Shown here one piece after another: positions 25,106-36,986 of a stretch of 64,000 nt of DNA; positions within the stretch are counted from its first letter, which is position 1, and each line of letters opens with the position of its first letter. The stretch is from Candidatus Nitrosopumilus sp. (lineage in GTDB: Archaea > Thermoproteota > Nitrososphaeria > Nitrososphaerales > Nitrosopumilaceae), in assembly GCA_003331425.1 (NCBI GenBank), contig QOOS01000004.1, positions 1 through 64,000 on the forward strand, in the 5' to 3' direction. The translations under genes and the position numbers were made by a program. The notes beneath the pieces were generated by a model. It had not been told where the DNA came from. It was given only the letters and a program-made list of their open reading frames with translations, and made no database searches.

Positions 25106-25831
25106 CTATTCATTTGAAAATTTTGATACATTCTTAGAATAATTTTCTAAATCTGATTCTGAAACTTTCTCAAAAACTTTTGATTCTGATGAAACTTTTG
25201 CCATTTTGACATTCTTAATTTCATCTTTAACTTCATCTTTCAAATTTATACATGCAATAGCTAATGCTGCTGCATCTTCTAAACTCATATCTGGATTATA
25301 ATTTTTTTCTAAAAATGAATTAACTTCATCTGCACCTGCACCAATTGCAACTGCTGTGAATTGTACATATGTTCCACTAGGATCAATTACATAGATTGCT
25401 TCTCCTTTTTGATCAATTCCTGCAATAATCATTGAGACTCCATTTGGACGTACTCCTCCATATTGAGTAAATTGATGAGCTGTATCTGCTAAGTATTTTG
25501 AAACAGTAGCAATTTCTACTGATTCATCATATGTCATTCTATTTCCTTGTGAAAATGCTCTTGCATTATCAACTTGAACTCGGGCATCTGGAATATATCC
25601 TGCTGCTGCAACGCCAATATGATAATCGACTTGGAAAATTTTCTGTGTAATATTTTTAGTTTGTAAAGTTCTTGCTTTTTCTTCTACTGCCATGATTACT
25701 CCTTGCTTGGTACTAATGCCAATAGCTAATGTTCCTCTTTTTACAGTCTCAATAGCATATTCTACTTGGTAGATTCTACCATCAGGAGAATACATTGTTG
25801 GTGTCATATCGTAACCGCGTGATGCCATCAT
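25106..25831 (-). CDS. psmA: Proteasome subunit alpha
   Basis: Alpha subunits form the outer heptameric rings of the 20S proteasome and gate entry. The 241-residue protein begins with the gating segment YDMTPTMYSPDGRIYQVEYA and continues with GTLAIGI, and it keeps the conserved DARVQVDNARAF helix. The start is at one of two adjacent ATGs (25831 or 25828). The beta subunit is not in the window. It is divergent from gdhA across a 126-base gap. Confidence 0.96.
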   Translation of the reverse strand: MMASRGYDMTPTMYSPDGRIYQVEYAIETVKRGTLAIGISTKQGVIMAVEEKARTLQTKNITQKIFQVDYHIGVAAAGYIPDARVQVDNARAFSQGNRMTYDESVEIATVSKYLADTAHQFTQYGGVRPNGVSMIIAGIDQKGEAIYVIDPSGTYVQFTAVAIGAGADEVNSFLEKNYNPDMSLEDAAALAIACINLKDEVKDEIKNVKMAKVSSESKVFEKVSESDLENYSKNVSKFSNE

Positions 25832-25923
25832 GATATCACAAGTCGATCCTCAGTCAATTTAAGGGTTCTCGGTTATTGCAGATCTTTTGAATTTAAAATT
25901 TTAATCTTATTTTTTGAACCAAA

Positions 25924-25933
25924 CTTATATAAT
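25924..25933 (+). promoter_or_regulatory. gdhA TATA box
   Basis: cttatataat is centred about 30 bases before the ATG at 25958 and is the best TATA match in this part of the window. A strong leaderless promoter is expected for this abundant enzyme. Confidence 0.6.
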
Positions 25934-25957
25934 CTGAATAGTAGTATTATCGTTATT

Positions 25958-27232
25958 ATGGTTAAGTCCGATCCCTTTGCAAATGCCACTAAACAAGTTA
26001 ATGACGCTTGTGACATTCTTGGAATAAATGATAAGGGAATTCGAGAGTATCTTGCAATGCCAAATAAAATGTTGCGAGTTAAAATTCCTGTAAAAATGGA
26101 TAATGGAAAAATTAGAATATTCACCGGTTTTAGAAGTCAACACAATAACGATAGAGGTCCATACAAAGGTGGTATCCGTTACTTTAACCCTGAAGGCGGT
26201 GTTGAGTATATGGAACGGGAAGTTATGGCATTATCTTCATGGATGACTTGGAAATGTGCAATTGTTGATGTTCCACTAGGTGGAGGAAAAGGTGCTATTT
26301 ACGTAAACCCAAAAACTGAAAAACTAAGTGATGGAGAAATGGAAAGATTGACTAGAGGTTTTGCTTACAAAATTGCAGAAATTATTGGACCTGAGAAAGA
26401 TATTCCTGCACCTGATGTTTATACTACTGGTAGAGAAATGACCCAAATTATGGATACATTTAGTAAATTAAATGGAAACAAATACTCTCCTGGTGTAATT
26501 ACTGGAAAACCAATTCCTATGGGTGGCTCTTTAGCAAGAAATGTTGCTACTGGATTGGGTACAGCATATACTGTTAGAGAAGCTGCAAAAACTTTGAAAA
26601 TAAAATTAAAAGGTGCAAAAGTAATTTTACAAGGATTTGGAAATGCTTCCACTTTTGCTGGTGAATATTTAGAAAAAATGGGTGCAGTTGTAGTTGGAGT
26701 AAGTGACTCTAAAGGTTCAATTTTAATTCCTAAAGGTGCCAAAGTAAGTAAAATTTTAGAACACAAAGAAAAAACTGGCTCAGTTGTAGGATTCACTGGA
26801 AGTAAAAAAGTATCAACTGAAGAATTACTAACTGCAAAATGTGAAATTTTAATTCCTGGAGCCTTAGAAAATCAAATAACTGCAAAAATTGCAGAAAAAT
26901 TAAATTGTAAAATTATTGGTGAAGCTGCAAATGGACCAACATTACCTGAAGCAGATCCTGTAATTGAAAAGAAAAAAATTCTTGTAGTTCCTGATATTTT
27001 AGCAAATTCTGGTGGTGTATGTATTTCCTATTTAGAATGGGTTCAAAACAATATGGGATACTATTGGAGTTTTGATGAAGTTGCATCAAAGATGGAAAAA
27101 AATATCACACAAGGATTCAAAGATGCATATGCATTATCCAAAAAACACAAAGTTGACATGCGAAAAGCTACTATGGTTTTAGCTGTTGAACGTGTTCTAG
27201 AAGCATTTAATCATAAAGGCATTTGGCCATAA
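25958..27232 (+). CDS. gdhA: Glutamate dehydrogenase
   Basis: This enzyme makes glutamate from 2-oxoglutarate and ammonium (or the reverse), the main entry of ammonia into biomass in ammonia oxidisers. The 424-residue protein has the Glu/Leu dehydrogenase dimerisation domain with GPYKGGIRYF, the catalytic region WMTWKCAIVDVPLGGGKG, and the Rossmann domain with QGFGNASTFAGEYL (about residue 225). Length fits hexameric archaeal GDH. Cofactor choice (NADPH is common in thaumarchaea) cannot be fixed by eye. A glutamine amidotransferase follows 24 bases later. Confidence 0.96.
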   Translation: MVKSDPFANATKQVNDACDILGINDKGIREYLAMPNKMLRVKIPVKMDNGKIRIFTGFRSQHNNDRGPYKGGIRYFNPEGGVEYMEREVMALSSWMTWKCAIVDVPLGGGKGAIYVNPKTEKLSDGEMERLTRGFAYKIAEIIGPEKDIPAPDVYTTGREMTQIMDTFSKLNGNKYSPGVITGKPIPMGGSLARNVATGLGTAYTVREAAKTLKIKLKGAKVILQGFGNASTFAGEYLEKMGAVVVGVSDSKGSILIPKGAKVSKILEHKEKTGSVVGFTGSKKVSTEELLTAKCEILIPGALENQITAKIAEKLNCKIIGEAANGPTLPEADPVIEKKKILVVPDILANSGGVCISYLEWVQNNMGYYWSFDEVASKMEKNITQGFKDAYALSKKHKVDMRKATMVLAVERVLEAFNHKGIWP

Positions 27233-27256
27233 TTTGATTATTTTTTAATTTCTATA

Positions 27257-27940
27257 ATGTCTGATGTTTTATTATTACAAAATACTAGAATTGAAGGCTC
27301 AGGACATTTAGGTCAATTATTATCTGATGATGGATTTGATATTACATCAGTTCATGCAAAACATGAGGAAATTCCTAAAAAACATTTTTCATTTGCCGTA
27401 ATCTTGGGAGCTCCAGAAAGTGCAAATGATGATTTACCATATTTGATTGAAGAGCAAAAATTAATTAAAAATTATGTTGAAAACTCAATTCCTGTCTTAG
27501 GGATTTGTTTGGGTTCTCAATTAATTGCAAAAACTTTTGGAGCTTCAGTGTATAGGGGCCCAATTACTGAAATTGGATTTTATGATGATTTGACTGTCAA
27601 AGATAATTCTAAATTATTTGATGGATTCAGGAATCCTTTTTCAGTATTTCATTGGCATGGTGATACTTTTGATTTACCCTCAGGTGCTACCAGATTAGCC
27701 TCATCTGAAAATTATCAAAATCAAGCATTTCAATACAAAAGCGCAATTGGCCTCCAATTTCATCTTGAAGTAAATGAACAAATGGTAAATCTTTGGTTAG
27801 ATAAAACCGAAGAAAAATTGCATAAAATCCCTCACATAGATCCACAACAAATTCGTTTAGATATTGATCGAAATATTTCCACTGTTAAATCTAACATGGA
27901 AACTTTTTACAAAAATTTTAAATCACAATTTTCGCTTTGA
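27257..27940 (+). CDS. Class I glutamine amidotransferase-like protein
   Basis: A 227-residue stand-alone GATase1 domain related to the glutaminase half of GMP synthase. The nucleophile elbow is GICLGSQL (Cys about residue 82) and the His-Glu pair lies in QFHLEV (about residue 172). FHWHGDTFDLP is typical of the GMP-synthase-like free-standing group. The acceptor of ammonia is unknown; the gene lies between gdhA and the carbon-fixation CoA ligase, which suggests a role in nitrogen metabolism. Confidence 0.82.
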   Translation: MSDVLLLQNTRIEGSGHLGQLLSDDGFDITSVHAKHEEIPKKHFSFAVILGAPESANDDLPYLIEEQKLIKNYVENSIPVLGICLGSQLIAKTFGASVYRGPITEIGFYDDLTVKDNSKLFDGFRNPFSVFHWHGDTFDLPSGATRLASSENYQNQAFQYKSAIGLQFHLEVNEQMVNLWLDKTEEKLHKIPHIDPQQIRLDIDRNISTVKSNMETFYKNFKSQFSL

Positions 27941-30100
<2,160 letters not shown>

Positions 30101-30127
30101 ATAACATTTAATTCTTGCATGACTTGA

Positions 30128-30898
<771 letters not shown>

Positions 30899-31004
30899 GC
30901 TATTTCAGTCTCTTTTTTTATTTTTATTATATTCCGAGCCTGTGGATTACTAGTATGTAGATGGGGAAAAGCTTATTATAATTTAAAATTGATTTTTGAT
31001 CATA

Positions 31005-31355
31005 ATGGCAACTGAACAAACACAAAAAATGGTTACAGTTACTGCAAAAGCAGCTGAGAAAATTCATGAATTCATGAAAGAGGAAGCCGAATCACCTGAA
31101 TACTTACGAGTATATGTTCAAGGTGGTGGTTGTTCTGGATTATCTTATGGAATGGGATTTGAAAAAGCACCAGAAGAAGATGATTTAGTTCTTGAAGAAA
31201 ATGGAGTTAAACTCTTAGTTGACAGCTACAGTGTTGATCATTTACAAGGTGCAAACGTTGACTATATTGAAAGCCTAATGGGATCTGGATTTAAAATTAA
31301 CAATCCAAATGTTACAAAATCCTGTTCATGTGGCCACTCATTTAGTACCGAATAA
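31005..31355 (+). CDS. A-type iron-sulfur carrier (IscA/ErpA family)
   Basis: A 116-residue protein that carries Fe-S clusters to client proteins. The three conserved Cys are in GGGCSGL (near residue 44) and the C-terminal CSCG. HesB/IscA fold signatures LRVYVQ and GSGFKINNPN are present. The window has several Fe-S radical SAM enzymes as possible clients. ATG at 31005 is preferred to a TTG at 30996, since the TATA-like ttataattta near 30973-30983 is about 27 bases before it. Confidence 0.92.
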   Translation: MATEQTQKMVTVTAKAAEKIHEFMKEEAESPEYLRVYVQGGGCSGLSYGMGFEKAPEEDDLVLEENGVKLLVDSYSVDHLQGANVDYIESLMGSGFKINNPNVTKSCSCGHSFSTE

Positions 31356-31484
31356 ACTAGTCGTATTATTCATTTTTCAATTTCTTCATAGCGTTTGCTA
31401 TGTTCAAAATTCTTAGCTTTTGCGATACCCTCATATATCCTAGTTTGGAATTGAGGGTATAATGATAAAGGAGATGAAGAATTT
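31356..31484 (+). promoter_or_regulatory. dnaG upstream region with two hairpins and a Shine-Dalgarno site
   Basis: Two perfect inverted repeats occur: catagc (31387-31392) with gctatg (31397-31402), loop gttt; and ataccctca (31425-31433) with tgagggtat (31452-31460), loop 18 bases. aaaggagatg at 31467-31476 matches a Shine-Dalgarno sequence about 11 bases before the dnaG ATG. Depending on which TATA-like element is used, the second repeat is either in the 5' leader or overlaps the promoter as an operator. Confidence 0.5.
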
Positions 31485-32627
31485 ATGCCTCAATCAGGAA
31501 TTGTCAAATATCACGTTAAACTTTCCTATGAAGTTGATGGACTCGTTGAAAGAGCAGATATAATCGGAGCCATCTTTGGCCAAACAGAAGGACTGTTAGG
31601 CCCAGAGATGAATTTGAATGAACTGCAACGAGTTTCTAAAGTAGGACGTATTGAAGTTATTGCGAAATCAACAGCTAACACTACAAATGGTAATGCTGTA
31701 ATTCCAATGAGTACAGACATTGATACTTGTGCATTAATTGCAGCTGGTATCGAAAGTATTGATAAGGTTGGTCCTTTTGATTGTAAATTTACTTTAGATG
31801 CAATTGATGATGTACGTGCAGCAAAGAAAGATGATATTGTAAAGCGTGCAAAAGAAATCAAACAAAAATGGGCAACTAAAACAGTTAGTGAAGGTGAAAC
31901 CATGTTAAATGACGTTCACCAAGGTGACTCTGGAAAATTATCAAGTTATGGACCATCTAAATTAACATGTAGTTCTGGAGTCTTTGATTCCAAGTGGATT
32001 ATTTTAGTTGAAGGTAGAGCTGATGTCATTAATCTTTTGAGAGCTGGATATGATAATGTCCTTGCAATTGAAGGTGCAAAAATTGATGAGTCAATTAAAG
32101 AATTATGTTCAGAAAAAGATACTGTTGTTGCATTTATTGATGGCGATAGAGCAGGTGGTTTTATTCTCAAAGAATTAAAATCTGTTGTAACTCTAGATTA
32201 TGAATTACAAGCTGATACTGGTGTTGAAGTTGAAGAATTGACTCCTCAAAGATTAGACGAAATTTTACAACCAATTGCTGATGAAATTAAAAATGGTAAA
32301 CCTGCTCCTGCATTAAAAAGTGAGGATGATAAATCTATTGCAGATGTTGCATCTAAAATTTTCCCAAATCTTAATGAAACTTTGGAAGCCGTTGCATTAG
32401 ATGGTGATCAAAATGAAATCTTCAAAGTCCCAATTAGTGAAGTAGTAAGTAAATTATCCTCTCAATCTGGCATCAAATATCTCCTATTAGATGGAATTAT
32501 CACCAAGAGATTATTAGAAGGTGCTAAAAATGCTGGAATTGAATGTGTTATTGGACATAGAGTTGCAAAATTAACTAACTCTGATGGCATGACACTAAAA
32601 ACATTCGCTGATTTAGGCGTATCCTAG
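31485..32627 (+). CDS. dnaG: Archaeal DnaG-like primase / exosome subunit
   Basis: A 380-residue archaeal DnaG. The N-terminal archaeal-specific region (residues 1-165, with VERADIIGAIFGQTEGLLG) is followed by a TOPRIM domain: the catalytic Glu in ILVEGRADVINLLRAGYDNV and the DxD-type FIDGDRAG (about residue 222). In archaea DnaG is stably bound to the RNA exosome, where it favours poly(A)-rich RNA, and has also been reported to make primers. The start is set by a good Shine-Dalgarno match. The ribK start is 9 bases after its stop. Confidence 0.95.
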   Translation: MPQSGIVKYHVKLSYEVDGLVERADIIGAIFGQTEGLLGPEMNLNELQRVSKVGRIEVIAKSTANTTNGNAVIPMSTDIDTCALIAAGIESIDKVGPFDCKFTLDAIDDVRAAKKDDIVKRAKEIKQKWATKTVSEGETMLNDVHQGDSGKLSSYGPSKLTCSSGVFDSKWIILVEGRADVINLLRAGYDNVLAIEGAKIDESIKELCSEKDTVVAFIDGDRAGGFILKELKSVVTLDYELQADTGVEVEELTPQRLDEILQPIADEIKNGKPAPALKSEDDKSIADVASKIFPNLNETLEAVALDGDQNEIFKVPISEVVSKLSSQSGIKYLLLDGIITKRLLEGAKNAGIECVIGHRVAKLTNSDGMTLKTFADLGVS

Positions 32628-32635
32628 GACTATAG

Positions 32636-33319
32636 ATGACTGAACTAAAAATTCAGCACCTCTTAACTCTCTCTTATCTATTATCTAAAGGAGCAAAGTA
32701 CAATTATGTTACAATAACAACTTCTGCTTTAGGAAAAAATATCCATAAATCACAACAAGCTGCCTCAAAACATTTGTTAGAATTAGAACAAAACAAATTC
32801 ATCTCTCGAATAATTAGTGGAAGAAATCTATCTGTAAAAATTACCAGTAAGGGATATTCTGAGATTGTGAAGTTATCTTCTATACTGCAAAAAAGTTTAG
32901 ATTCTTCTCCTTCATTTGTTACTCTTCAAGGAACTTTAGTTTCAGGAATGGGTGAAGGTGCATACTATATGGGATTGAAAGGATACACAAAACAATTTAA
33001 ATCTAAAATTGGATATGTTCCATTTCCTGGAACTCTAAATGTTCGTTTAGATAAAAAAATTCATCAAGAAGCAATGAAACAATTTGAAACTCTGGATGGA
33101 GTAAAAATTAAAACTTTTTCTGATGGAAAGAGAACATATGGTTGGGTAAAGTGTTTTTCTGCCAAATTAAATAATTCAATTAAATGCCAATTGATTATTC
33201 TTGAACGAACTCATCATGATGAATCAGTAATTGAATTAATTTCCAAAACATGTATTCGTAAAAATACTAAATTGAAAGATGGTTCAAAAATTTCAATAAA
33301 AATTGAAATAGATTCTTAA
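32636..33319 (+). CDS. ribK: CTP-dependent riboflavin kinase with N-terminal winged helix
   Basis: RibK phosphorylates riboflavin to FMN using CTP instead of ATP. Residues about 1-85 form a winged-helix domain (AASKHLLELEQNKFISR), and residues about 95-225 the kinase barrel with GMGEGAYYM and PFPGTLNVRLD, both signatures of archaeal RibK. The fused DNA-binding domain is common in thaumarchaeal and some euryarchaeal RibK and may make the enzyme a flavin-responsive regulator. Its 3' end overlaps by 4 bases the convergent ribL gene, which encodes the next step. Confidence 0.93.
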   Translation: MTELKIQHLLTLSYLLSKGAKYNYVTITTSALGKNIHKSQQAASKHLLELEQNKFISRIISGRNLSVKITSKGYSEIVKLSSILQKSLDSSPSFVTLQGTLVSGMGEGAYYMGLKGYTKQFKSKIGYVPFPGTLNVRLDKKIHQEAMKQFETLDGVKIKTFSDGKRTYGWVKCFSAKLNNSIKCQLIILERTHHDESVIELISKTCIRKNTKLKDGSKISIKIEIDS

Positions 33320-33993
33320 ATTCCGTGAATTGATTCCCCGTATTCTTTTTCTATTTTAGAGCTAGAACTTTCTGGAATAGGTGATTGCAATCTAGCAACT
33401 TTTGCATCTAATTTGATTTTTTTACATCCTTCGGTAATGAATTGTTCTTGATGAACTTGATCATATCCTAATGCAATAATTTGTGGTTTTACTAAATTTA
33501 CTGTTTTAAAAATATCGTTTTCTTGTCCAATTAAACATAAATCCACTACGGACAATGAATTAACTAATTCTTGTCTTTGTTCCTGACTATGAATTGGTCT
33601 TCTTTTTTTCATTTTTACCGCTGTATTGTCTGTGGCTACAACAACAACTAATACATCTCCCAATGTCTTTGCTGCATTTAATGTAGAAATATGACCTGGA
33701 TGTATGATGTCAAATACTCCTCCTGCTAATACTACTCGTAATGAACCTCTGCCAATTTCAGTTAATGTCATTTTATCTTGATTAACTAAATTATCTTGGG
33801 TTAGTTTTTCTATTTTTTCAGAAATTTGTTCTTCTGAAATCATACTATTTTCTAAAATTTTCTCTGTAGGATTTTCTCCAGTAATTTGAGTTACGTATAA
33901 CGTTGATAAGATCTTTTTTTCAATTTGGTTCAATGTCTTCTTACCTTTTGACCTACTCTTTAATTTATTGATAATATTACATTTTAAATTCAA
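33316..33993 (-). CDS. ribL: Archaeal FAD synthetase (RibL-type cytidylyltransferase-like)
   Basis: RibL adenylates FMN to FAD. The 225-residue protein has a helical N-terminal region (about residues 20-85) that looks like a winged helix, then the nucleotidyltransferase core with GGVFDIIHPGH (HxGH motif near residue 98) and a RRPIHSQEQR segment as in archaeal FAD synthetases. A glycerol-3-phosphate cytidylyltransferase role is excluded mainly by context beside ribK. The TTG start at 33993 lies 17 bases inside the dph5 gene. It ends the lysS operon. Confidence 0.85.
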   Translation of the reverse strand: MNLKCNIINKLKSRSKGKKTLNQIEKKILSTLYVTQITGENPTEKILENSMISEEQISEKIEKLTQDNLVNQDKMTLTEIGRGSLRVVLAGGVFDIIHPGHISTLNAAKTLGDVLVVVVATDNTAVKMKKRRPIHSQEQRQELVNSLSVVDLCLIGQENDIFKTVNLVKPQIIALGYDQVHQEQFITEGCKKIKLDAKVARLQSPIPESSSSKIEKEYGESIHGI

Positions 33994-35014
33994 GGCCTTT
34001 TGCTAATCTTAGTGCATCTACTAACCCATCAGCATACCCAATGCTTAAAATTGCATTTTCATCTCGACCTTCACCTAGAAATATCTCTGCATCCTTAATG
34101 TATCGCTCAGCATTGTCCAAAATCACTTCAAATTCTTTTTGATTTTTGTAAAGTGGTTCAATTTCTTCTAGTGCTTCTCTAACCATTGGAACATATTTTT
34201 TTATCATTTGTTTTGAAATTTTTTCTGTTTTTTCAGAATTATCAAATGGTTCATCAACACATTTTCCAAATAATTTTAATGCATCTGATTCTGTAAAATG
34301 TAATCTACCTGGAATAATGATTGTATGCGGTGGTTGTCCAAAATCTGTTTCTTTCAAACTAGATATTTTTCCAGAAACAATTGCTTGATCTTTAAAACCT
34401 ATTCTTGATGCAATAATCACATAATTTGATTCTGTAATCACCTTTCTTGCTTGACCCTGTTCAGTTTCTAATAATCCTTTTAATGCATCTTTAGGATCTA
34501 AGAAAAATTTTTTGTCTTGATTATATTCTAACAAAAGCACTGTGTGATTGCCTTCAATCAAATTTTTATAAATTACATAATATGGTGTTGTAAGTGATTT
34601 CATTTCACTCATTATTGTTGCAATTCTTCCAATTTTGTAAAAATGTAAACCACATTCTCCAATCATGGATGTTAATGATGATGAAGCATGGATTGAATGT
34701 GTTTTAATTTTATTTTCAATTGCCCTCGCTCTTAATTCAATGTGTGTTGTTGCAATGTATGGATCTCCATATGCTAATAAAACTACATTTTTTTCTTTTG
34801 ACATTTCCAAAATTTCATTTCCATCTTCAACTAACCATCTTTTAGCTAGCTTGAATTCCCCTTTGATTGAGTCTTGAATTTTTTTTAAATCTGATTCACT
34901 AATGGGACTAGTAAATTGTTCTAAATACACAATGTCTGCATTTGAAATTGTTTCTAACCCTTCAATGGGGATTGACTCAAAACCTGATATTCCTAAACCT
35001 ACAAAAGATAACAT
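33977..35014 (-). CDS. dph5: Diphthine synthase fused to DUF357
   Basis: Residues about 1-255 are Dph5 (DphB), the SAM methyltransferase that builds diphthine on elongation factor 2: FVGLGI at the start, GDPYIATTH, and GQPPHTIIIPGRLHFTE. The last 90 residues (VREALEEIEPLYKNQKEF onward) match the archaeal DUF357 helical family, which is usually a separate small protein. The 345-residue length confirms a fusion. The ATG overlaps the lysK stop (TAATG), placing it in the lysS operon although its role is in translation. Confidence 0.88.
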   Translation of the reverse strand: MLSFVGLGISGFESIPIEGLETISNADIVYLEQFTSPISESDLKKIQDSIKGEFKLAKRWLVEDGNEILEMSKEKNVVLLAYGDPYIATTHIELRARAIENKIKTHSIHASSSLTSMIGECGLHFYKIGRIATIMSEMKSLTTPYYVIYKNLIEGNHTVLLLEYNQDKKFFLDPKDALKGLLETEQGQARKVITESNYVIIASRIGFKDQAIVSGKISSLKETDFGQPPHTIIIPGRLHFTESDALKLFGKCVDEPFDNSEKTEKISKQMIKKYVPMVREALEEIEPLYKNQKEFEVILDNAERYIKDAEIFLGEGRDENAILSIGYADGLVDALRLAKGLEFKM

Positions 35015-36141
35015 TATTGCAATTTTTTATCATGTAGCCTTTTTAAATGCTGTAGAGTAGCTTTGAAAATTTCTATCCCTTTAAGATATTCCTGAATTGA
35101 AACTTTTTCATCAATTGTATGTGCTTCATGAGGATCTCCTGGACCATATGTTACAACTGGAATTTTCCATTGATTACCTAAAACATTCATGTCTCCAGTA
35201 CCTGTTTTTCGAATTAATGTTGGTCTTGATTTCTCTACTTGCATTATTCCTAGAGTAAATGCTCTTACTAATGATGAATTATGAGCTGCCTCAAATGGTT
35301 CAGTTTCATCTAAAATTGAATAGAATGCATCCACTTCTCTTTTTTGAGCAATTTCTTTAACTAATGTCGCAATTTTTTGTTCAATATTTTTACAATTCAT
35401 ATCTACTGGAATTCTGATATCAAAAAGAGTTTCACATTCTTTGGGAGTGATATTATGACTTGTTCCCCCCTTAATTTCTGTCATTGTTGCTGTTAACAAC
35501 ATTCCTTTTGTTTTGTCTTCTTGATTTGCTTCTAGCTTTTCTTTTAATTCTTTAACAAATATTATTGATTCTTCAATTGCATTTTTTGAAAGCCATGGAG
35601 CACTAGCATGAGAGCTATCTGCAGCACTAATTTTTAGTTTGATTGCTAATCTTCCTTTGTAAGCAATTGTTACCTGTTTAATTCCACTGGGTTCTCCAAA
35701 TACTGCATAATCGATATCCATTTTCTTTTTTACAATATTTTTAATTCCTACTGCATTTCCTTCTTCATCTACGGCTCCTACAAAAGTAACAGTCCCTTGA
35801 TTTTTTTCAATTGATGCTGCAGCAAAAAGCATTGCCATTAATGGTGCTTTGGCATCAGAAGCACCTCTACCATAAAGTGCATCTCCTTCTTTTCTAACTT
35901 TGACTTTTCCTGGAACTACATCCATATGACCACATAACATAATTTTTGGCGAACCTGAACCTTTCTTTGCAATAATATTTCCTACTTCATCAATTTGTAT
36001 ATCTTCAAATCCTAAATCATCACATTTATCAGCTAAAAACTCTGCCATTGGTCTTTCGCTAAGTGATGGTGTGTATAGTCGAAGTGCTTTTTCCAGCATT
36101 TTTGTTGCAAATTTTGGTGTTACAGTGAAATGAGTGTTCAT
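35014..36141 (-). CDS. lysK: [LysW]-lysine/[LysW]-ornithine hydrolase (M20 family)
   Basis: LysK releases lysine, and in archaea with ArgX also ornithine, from the carrier protein LysW. The 375-residue M20 metallopeptidase has the first metal-binding motif MLCGHMDVVPG (about residues 69-79), GRGASDAKAPLMAML with the bridging Asp, and VDEEGNAVG with the catalytic Glu pair; a late HEAH supplies a ligand. It starts 2 bases after the lysX stop region and overlaps dph5 by 1 base. Confidence 0.93.
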   Translation of the reverse strand: MNTHFTVTPKFATKMLEKALRLYTPSLSERPMAEFLADKCDDLGFEDIQIDEVGNIIAKKGSGSPKIMLCGHMDVVPGKVKVRKEGDALYGRGASDAKAPLMAMLFAAASIEKNQGTVTFVGAVDEEGNAVGIKNIVKKKMDIDYAVFGEPSGIKQVTIAYKGRLAIKLKISAADSSHASAPWLSKNAIEESIIFVKELKEKLEANQEDKTKGMLLTATMTEIKGGTSHNITPKECETLFDIRIPVDMNCKNIEQKIATLVKEIAQKREVDAFYSILDETEPFEAAHNSSLVRAFTLGIMQVEKSRPTLIRKTGTGDMNVLGNQWKIPVVTYGPGDPHEAHTIDEKVSIQEYLKGIEIFKATLQHLKRLHDKKLQ

Positions 36142-36143
36142 TT

Positions 36144-36986
36144 TTATCGCTCTACTTTCATTGCATAATCTAGCATTAGAGAAGGTATGTCTACATCACA
36201 TACCCTTACAGTGTTTTTGTATTCTGTTGTGTTGTTTACTTCGTGAACCACTAATCCTTTCTCTTCACTTTCCATTAAATCTACACCTACAATATCTCCT
36301 TGAACAGCTTTTTTTGCTTTGATACACATTTCTTCCATTTCTTGTGTAACTGGACATGGTTCAGCAATTCCACCCAATGCCATGTTTGTTTTCCAGTGTT
36401 CTGATTTTCTATATATTGCAGCAACTATTTTGTCTCCTACCATGATTGCTCTAATGTCTCTTGGAGGTCTTTTTACAAATTCTTCTAAATAATGTATTTG
36501 ATAAATTGGATACATCGTTTCCCTGCTTTCAATAATTCCTTCTGCAGAATCTTTGTCATTTAGTTTTGAAATTAATCTTCCCCAACTACCAACTGTTGGT
36601 TTGATGACTTTTGGGTATCCGTCTGTTTCTAATGCTTCAATAGCTGCATCTTTTGAAAATGCTACTGTTGCATCCGGTGTTGGAACGCCAAATTTTTTTA
36701 GCAACATATGTGTAAATAATTTATTTCCTGCAAAGACTCCTGTGTTTAAACAATTGATTACTTTAACCCCCATTCCTTCAAGAGCTGCTGTTGAATGTAA
36801 ATTTCTGTAGTAACTTACACATCGTTGAATAACCACTCCGTAATCTTCAGGTTTTTTTTCTAAATCTAAAGCAAGTTTTTTACAATCAACCATCTGTATG
36901 TTGATGTCTTTTTTTTTACCTGCTTCTAGTAGAGCTTTTTCTTCCCAACGTATGGAATCGTAAAGAATTGTAACATCAGGATTCAC
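36144..36986 (-). CDS. lysX: Alpha-aminoadipate-LysW ligase
   Basis: LysX uses ATP to join the amino group of alpha-aminoadipate to the C-terminal residue of LysW. The 280-residue ATP-grasp protein has VQRCVSYYRNLHS, KPTVGSWGR (about residue 130), KRPPRDIRAIMVGD and the C-terminal VHEVNNTTEYKN. The other LysX-like ligase of the window (43803-44660) sits with argG, so this copy beside lysS is taken as the lysine one. GTG at 36986 is chosen: it overlaps the lysW stop (GTGA). A TTG at 36995 is the alternative. Confidence 0.88.
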   Translation of the reverse strand: MNPDVTILYDSIRWEEKALLEAGKKKDINIQMVDCKKLALDLEKKPEDYGVVIQRCVSYYRNLHSTAALEGMGVKVINCLNTGVFAGNKLFTHMLLKKFGVPTPDATVAFSKDAAIEALETDGYPKVIKPTVGSWGRLISKLNDKDSAEGIIESRETMYPIYQIHYLEEFVKRPPRDIRAIMVGDKIVAAIYRKSEHWKTNMALGGIAEPCPVTQEMEEMCIKAKKAVQGDIVGVDLMESEEKGLVVHEVNNTTEYKNTVRVCDVDIPSLMLDYAMKVER

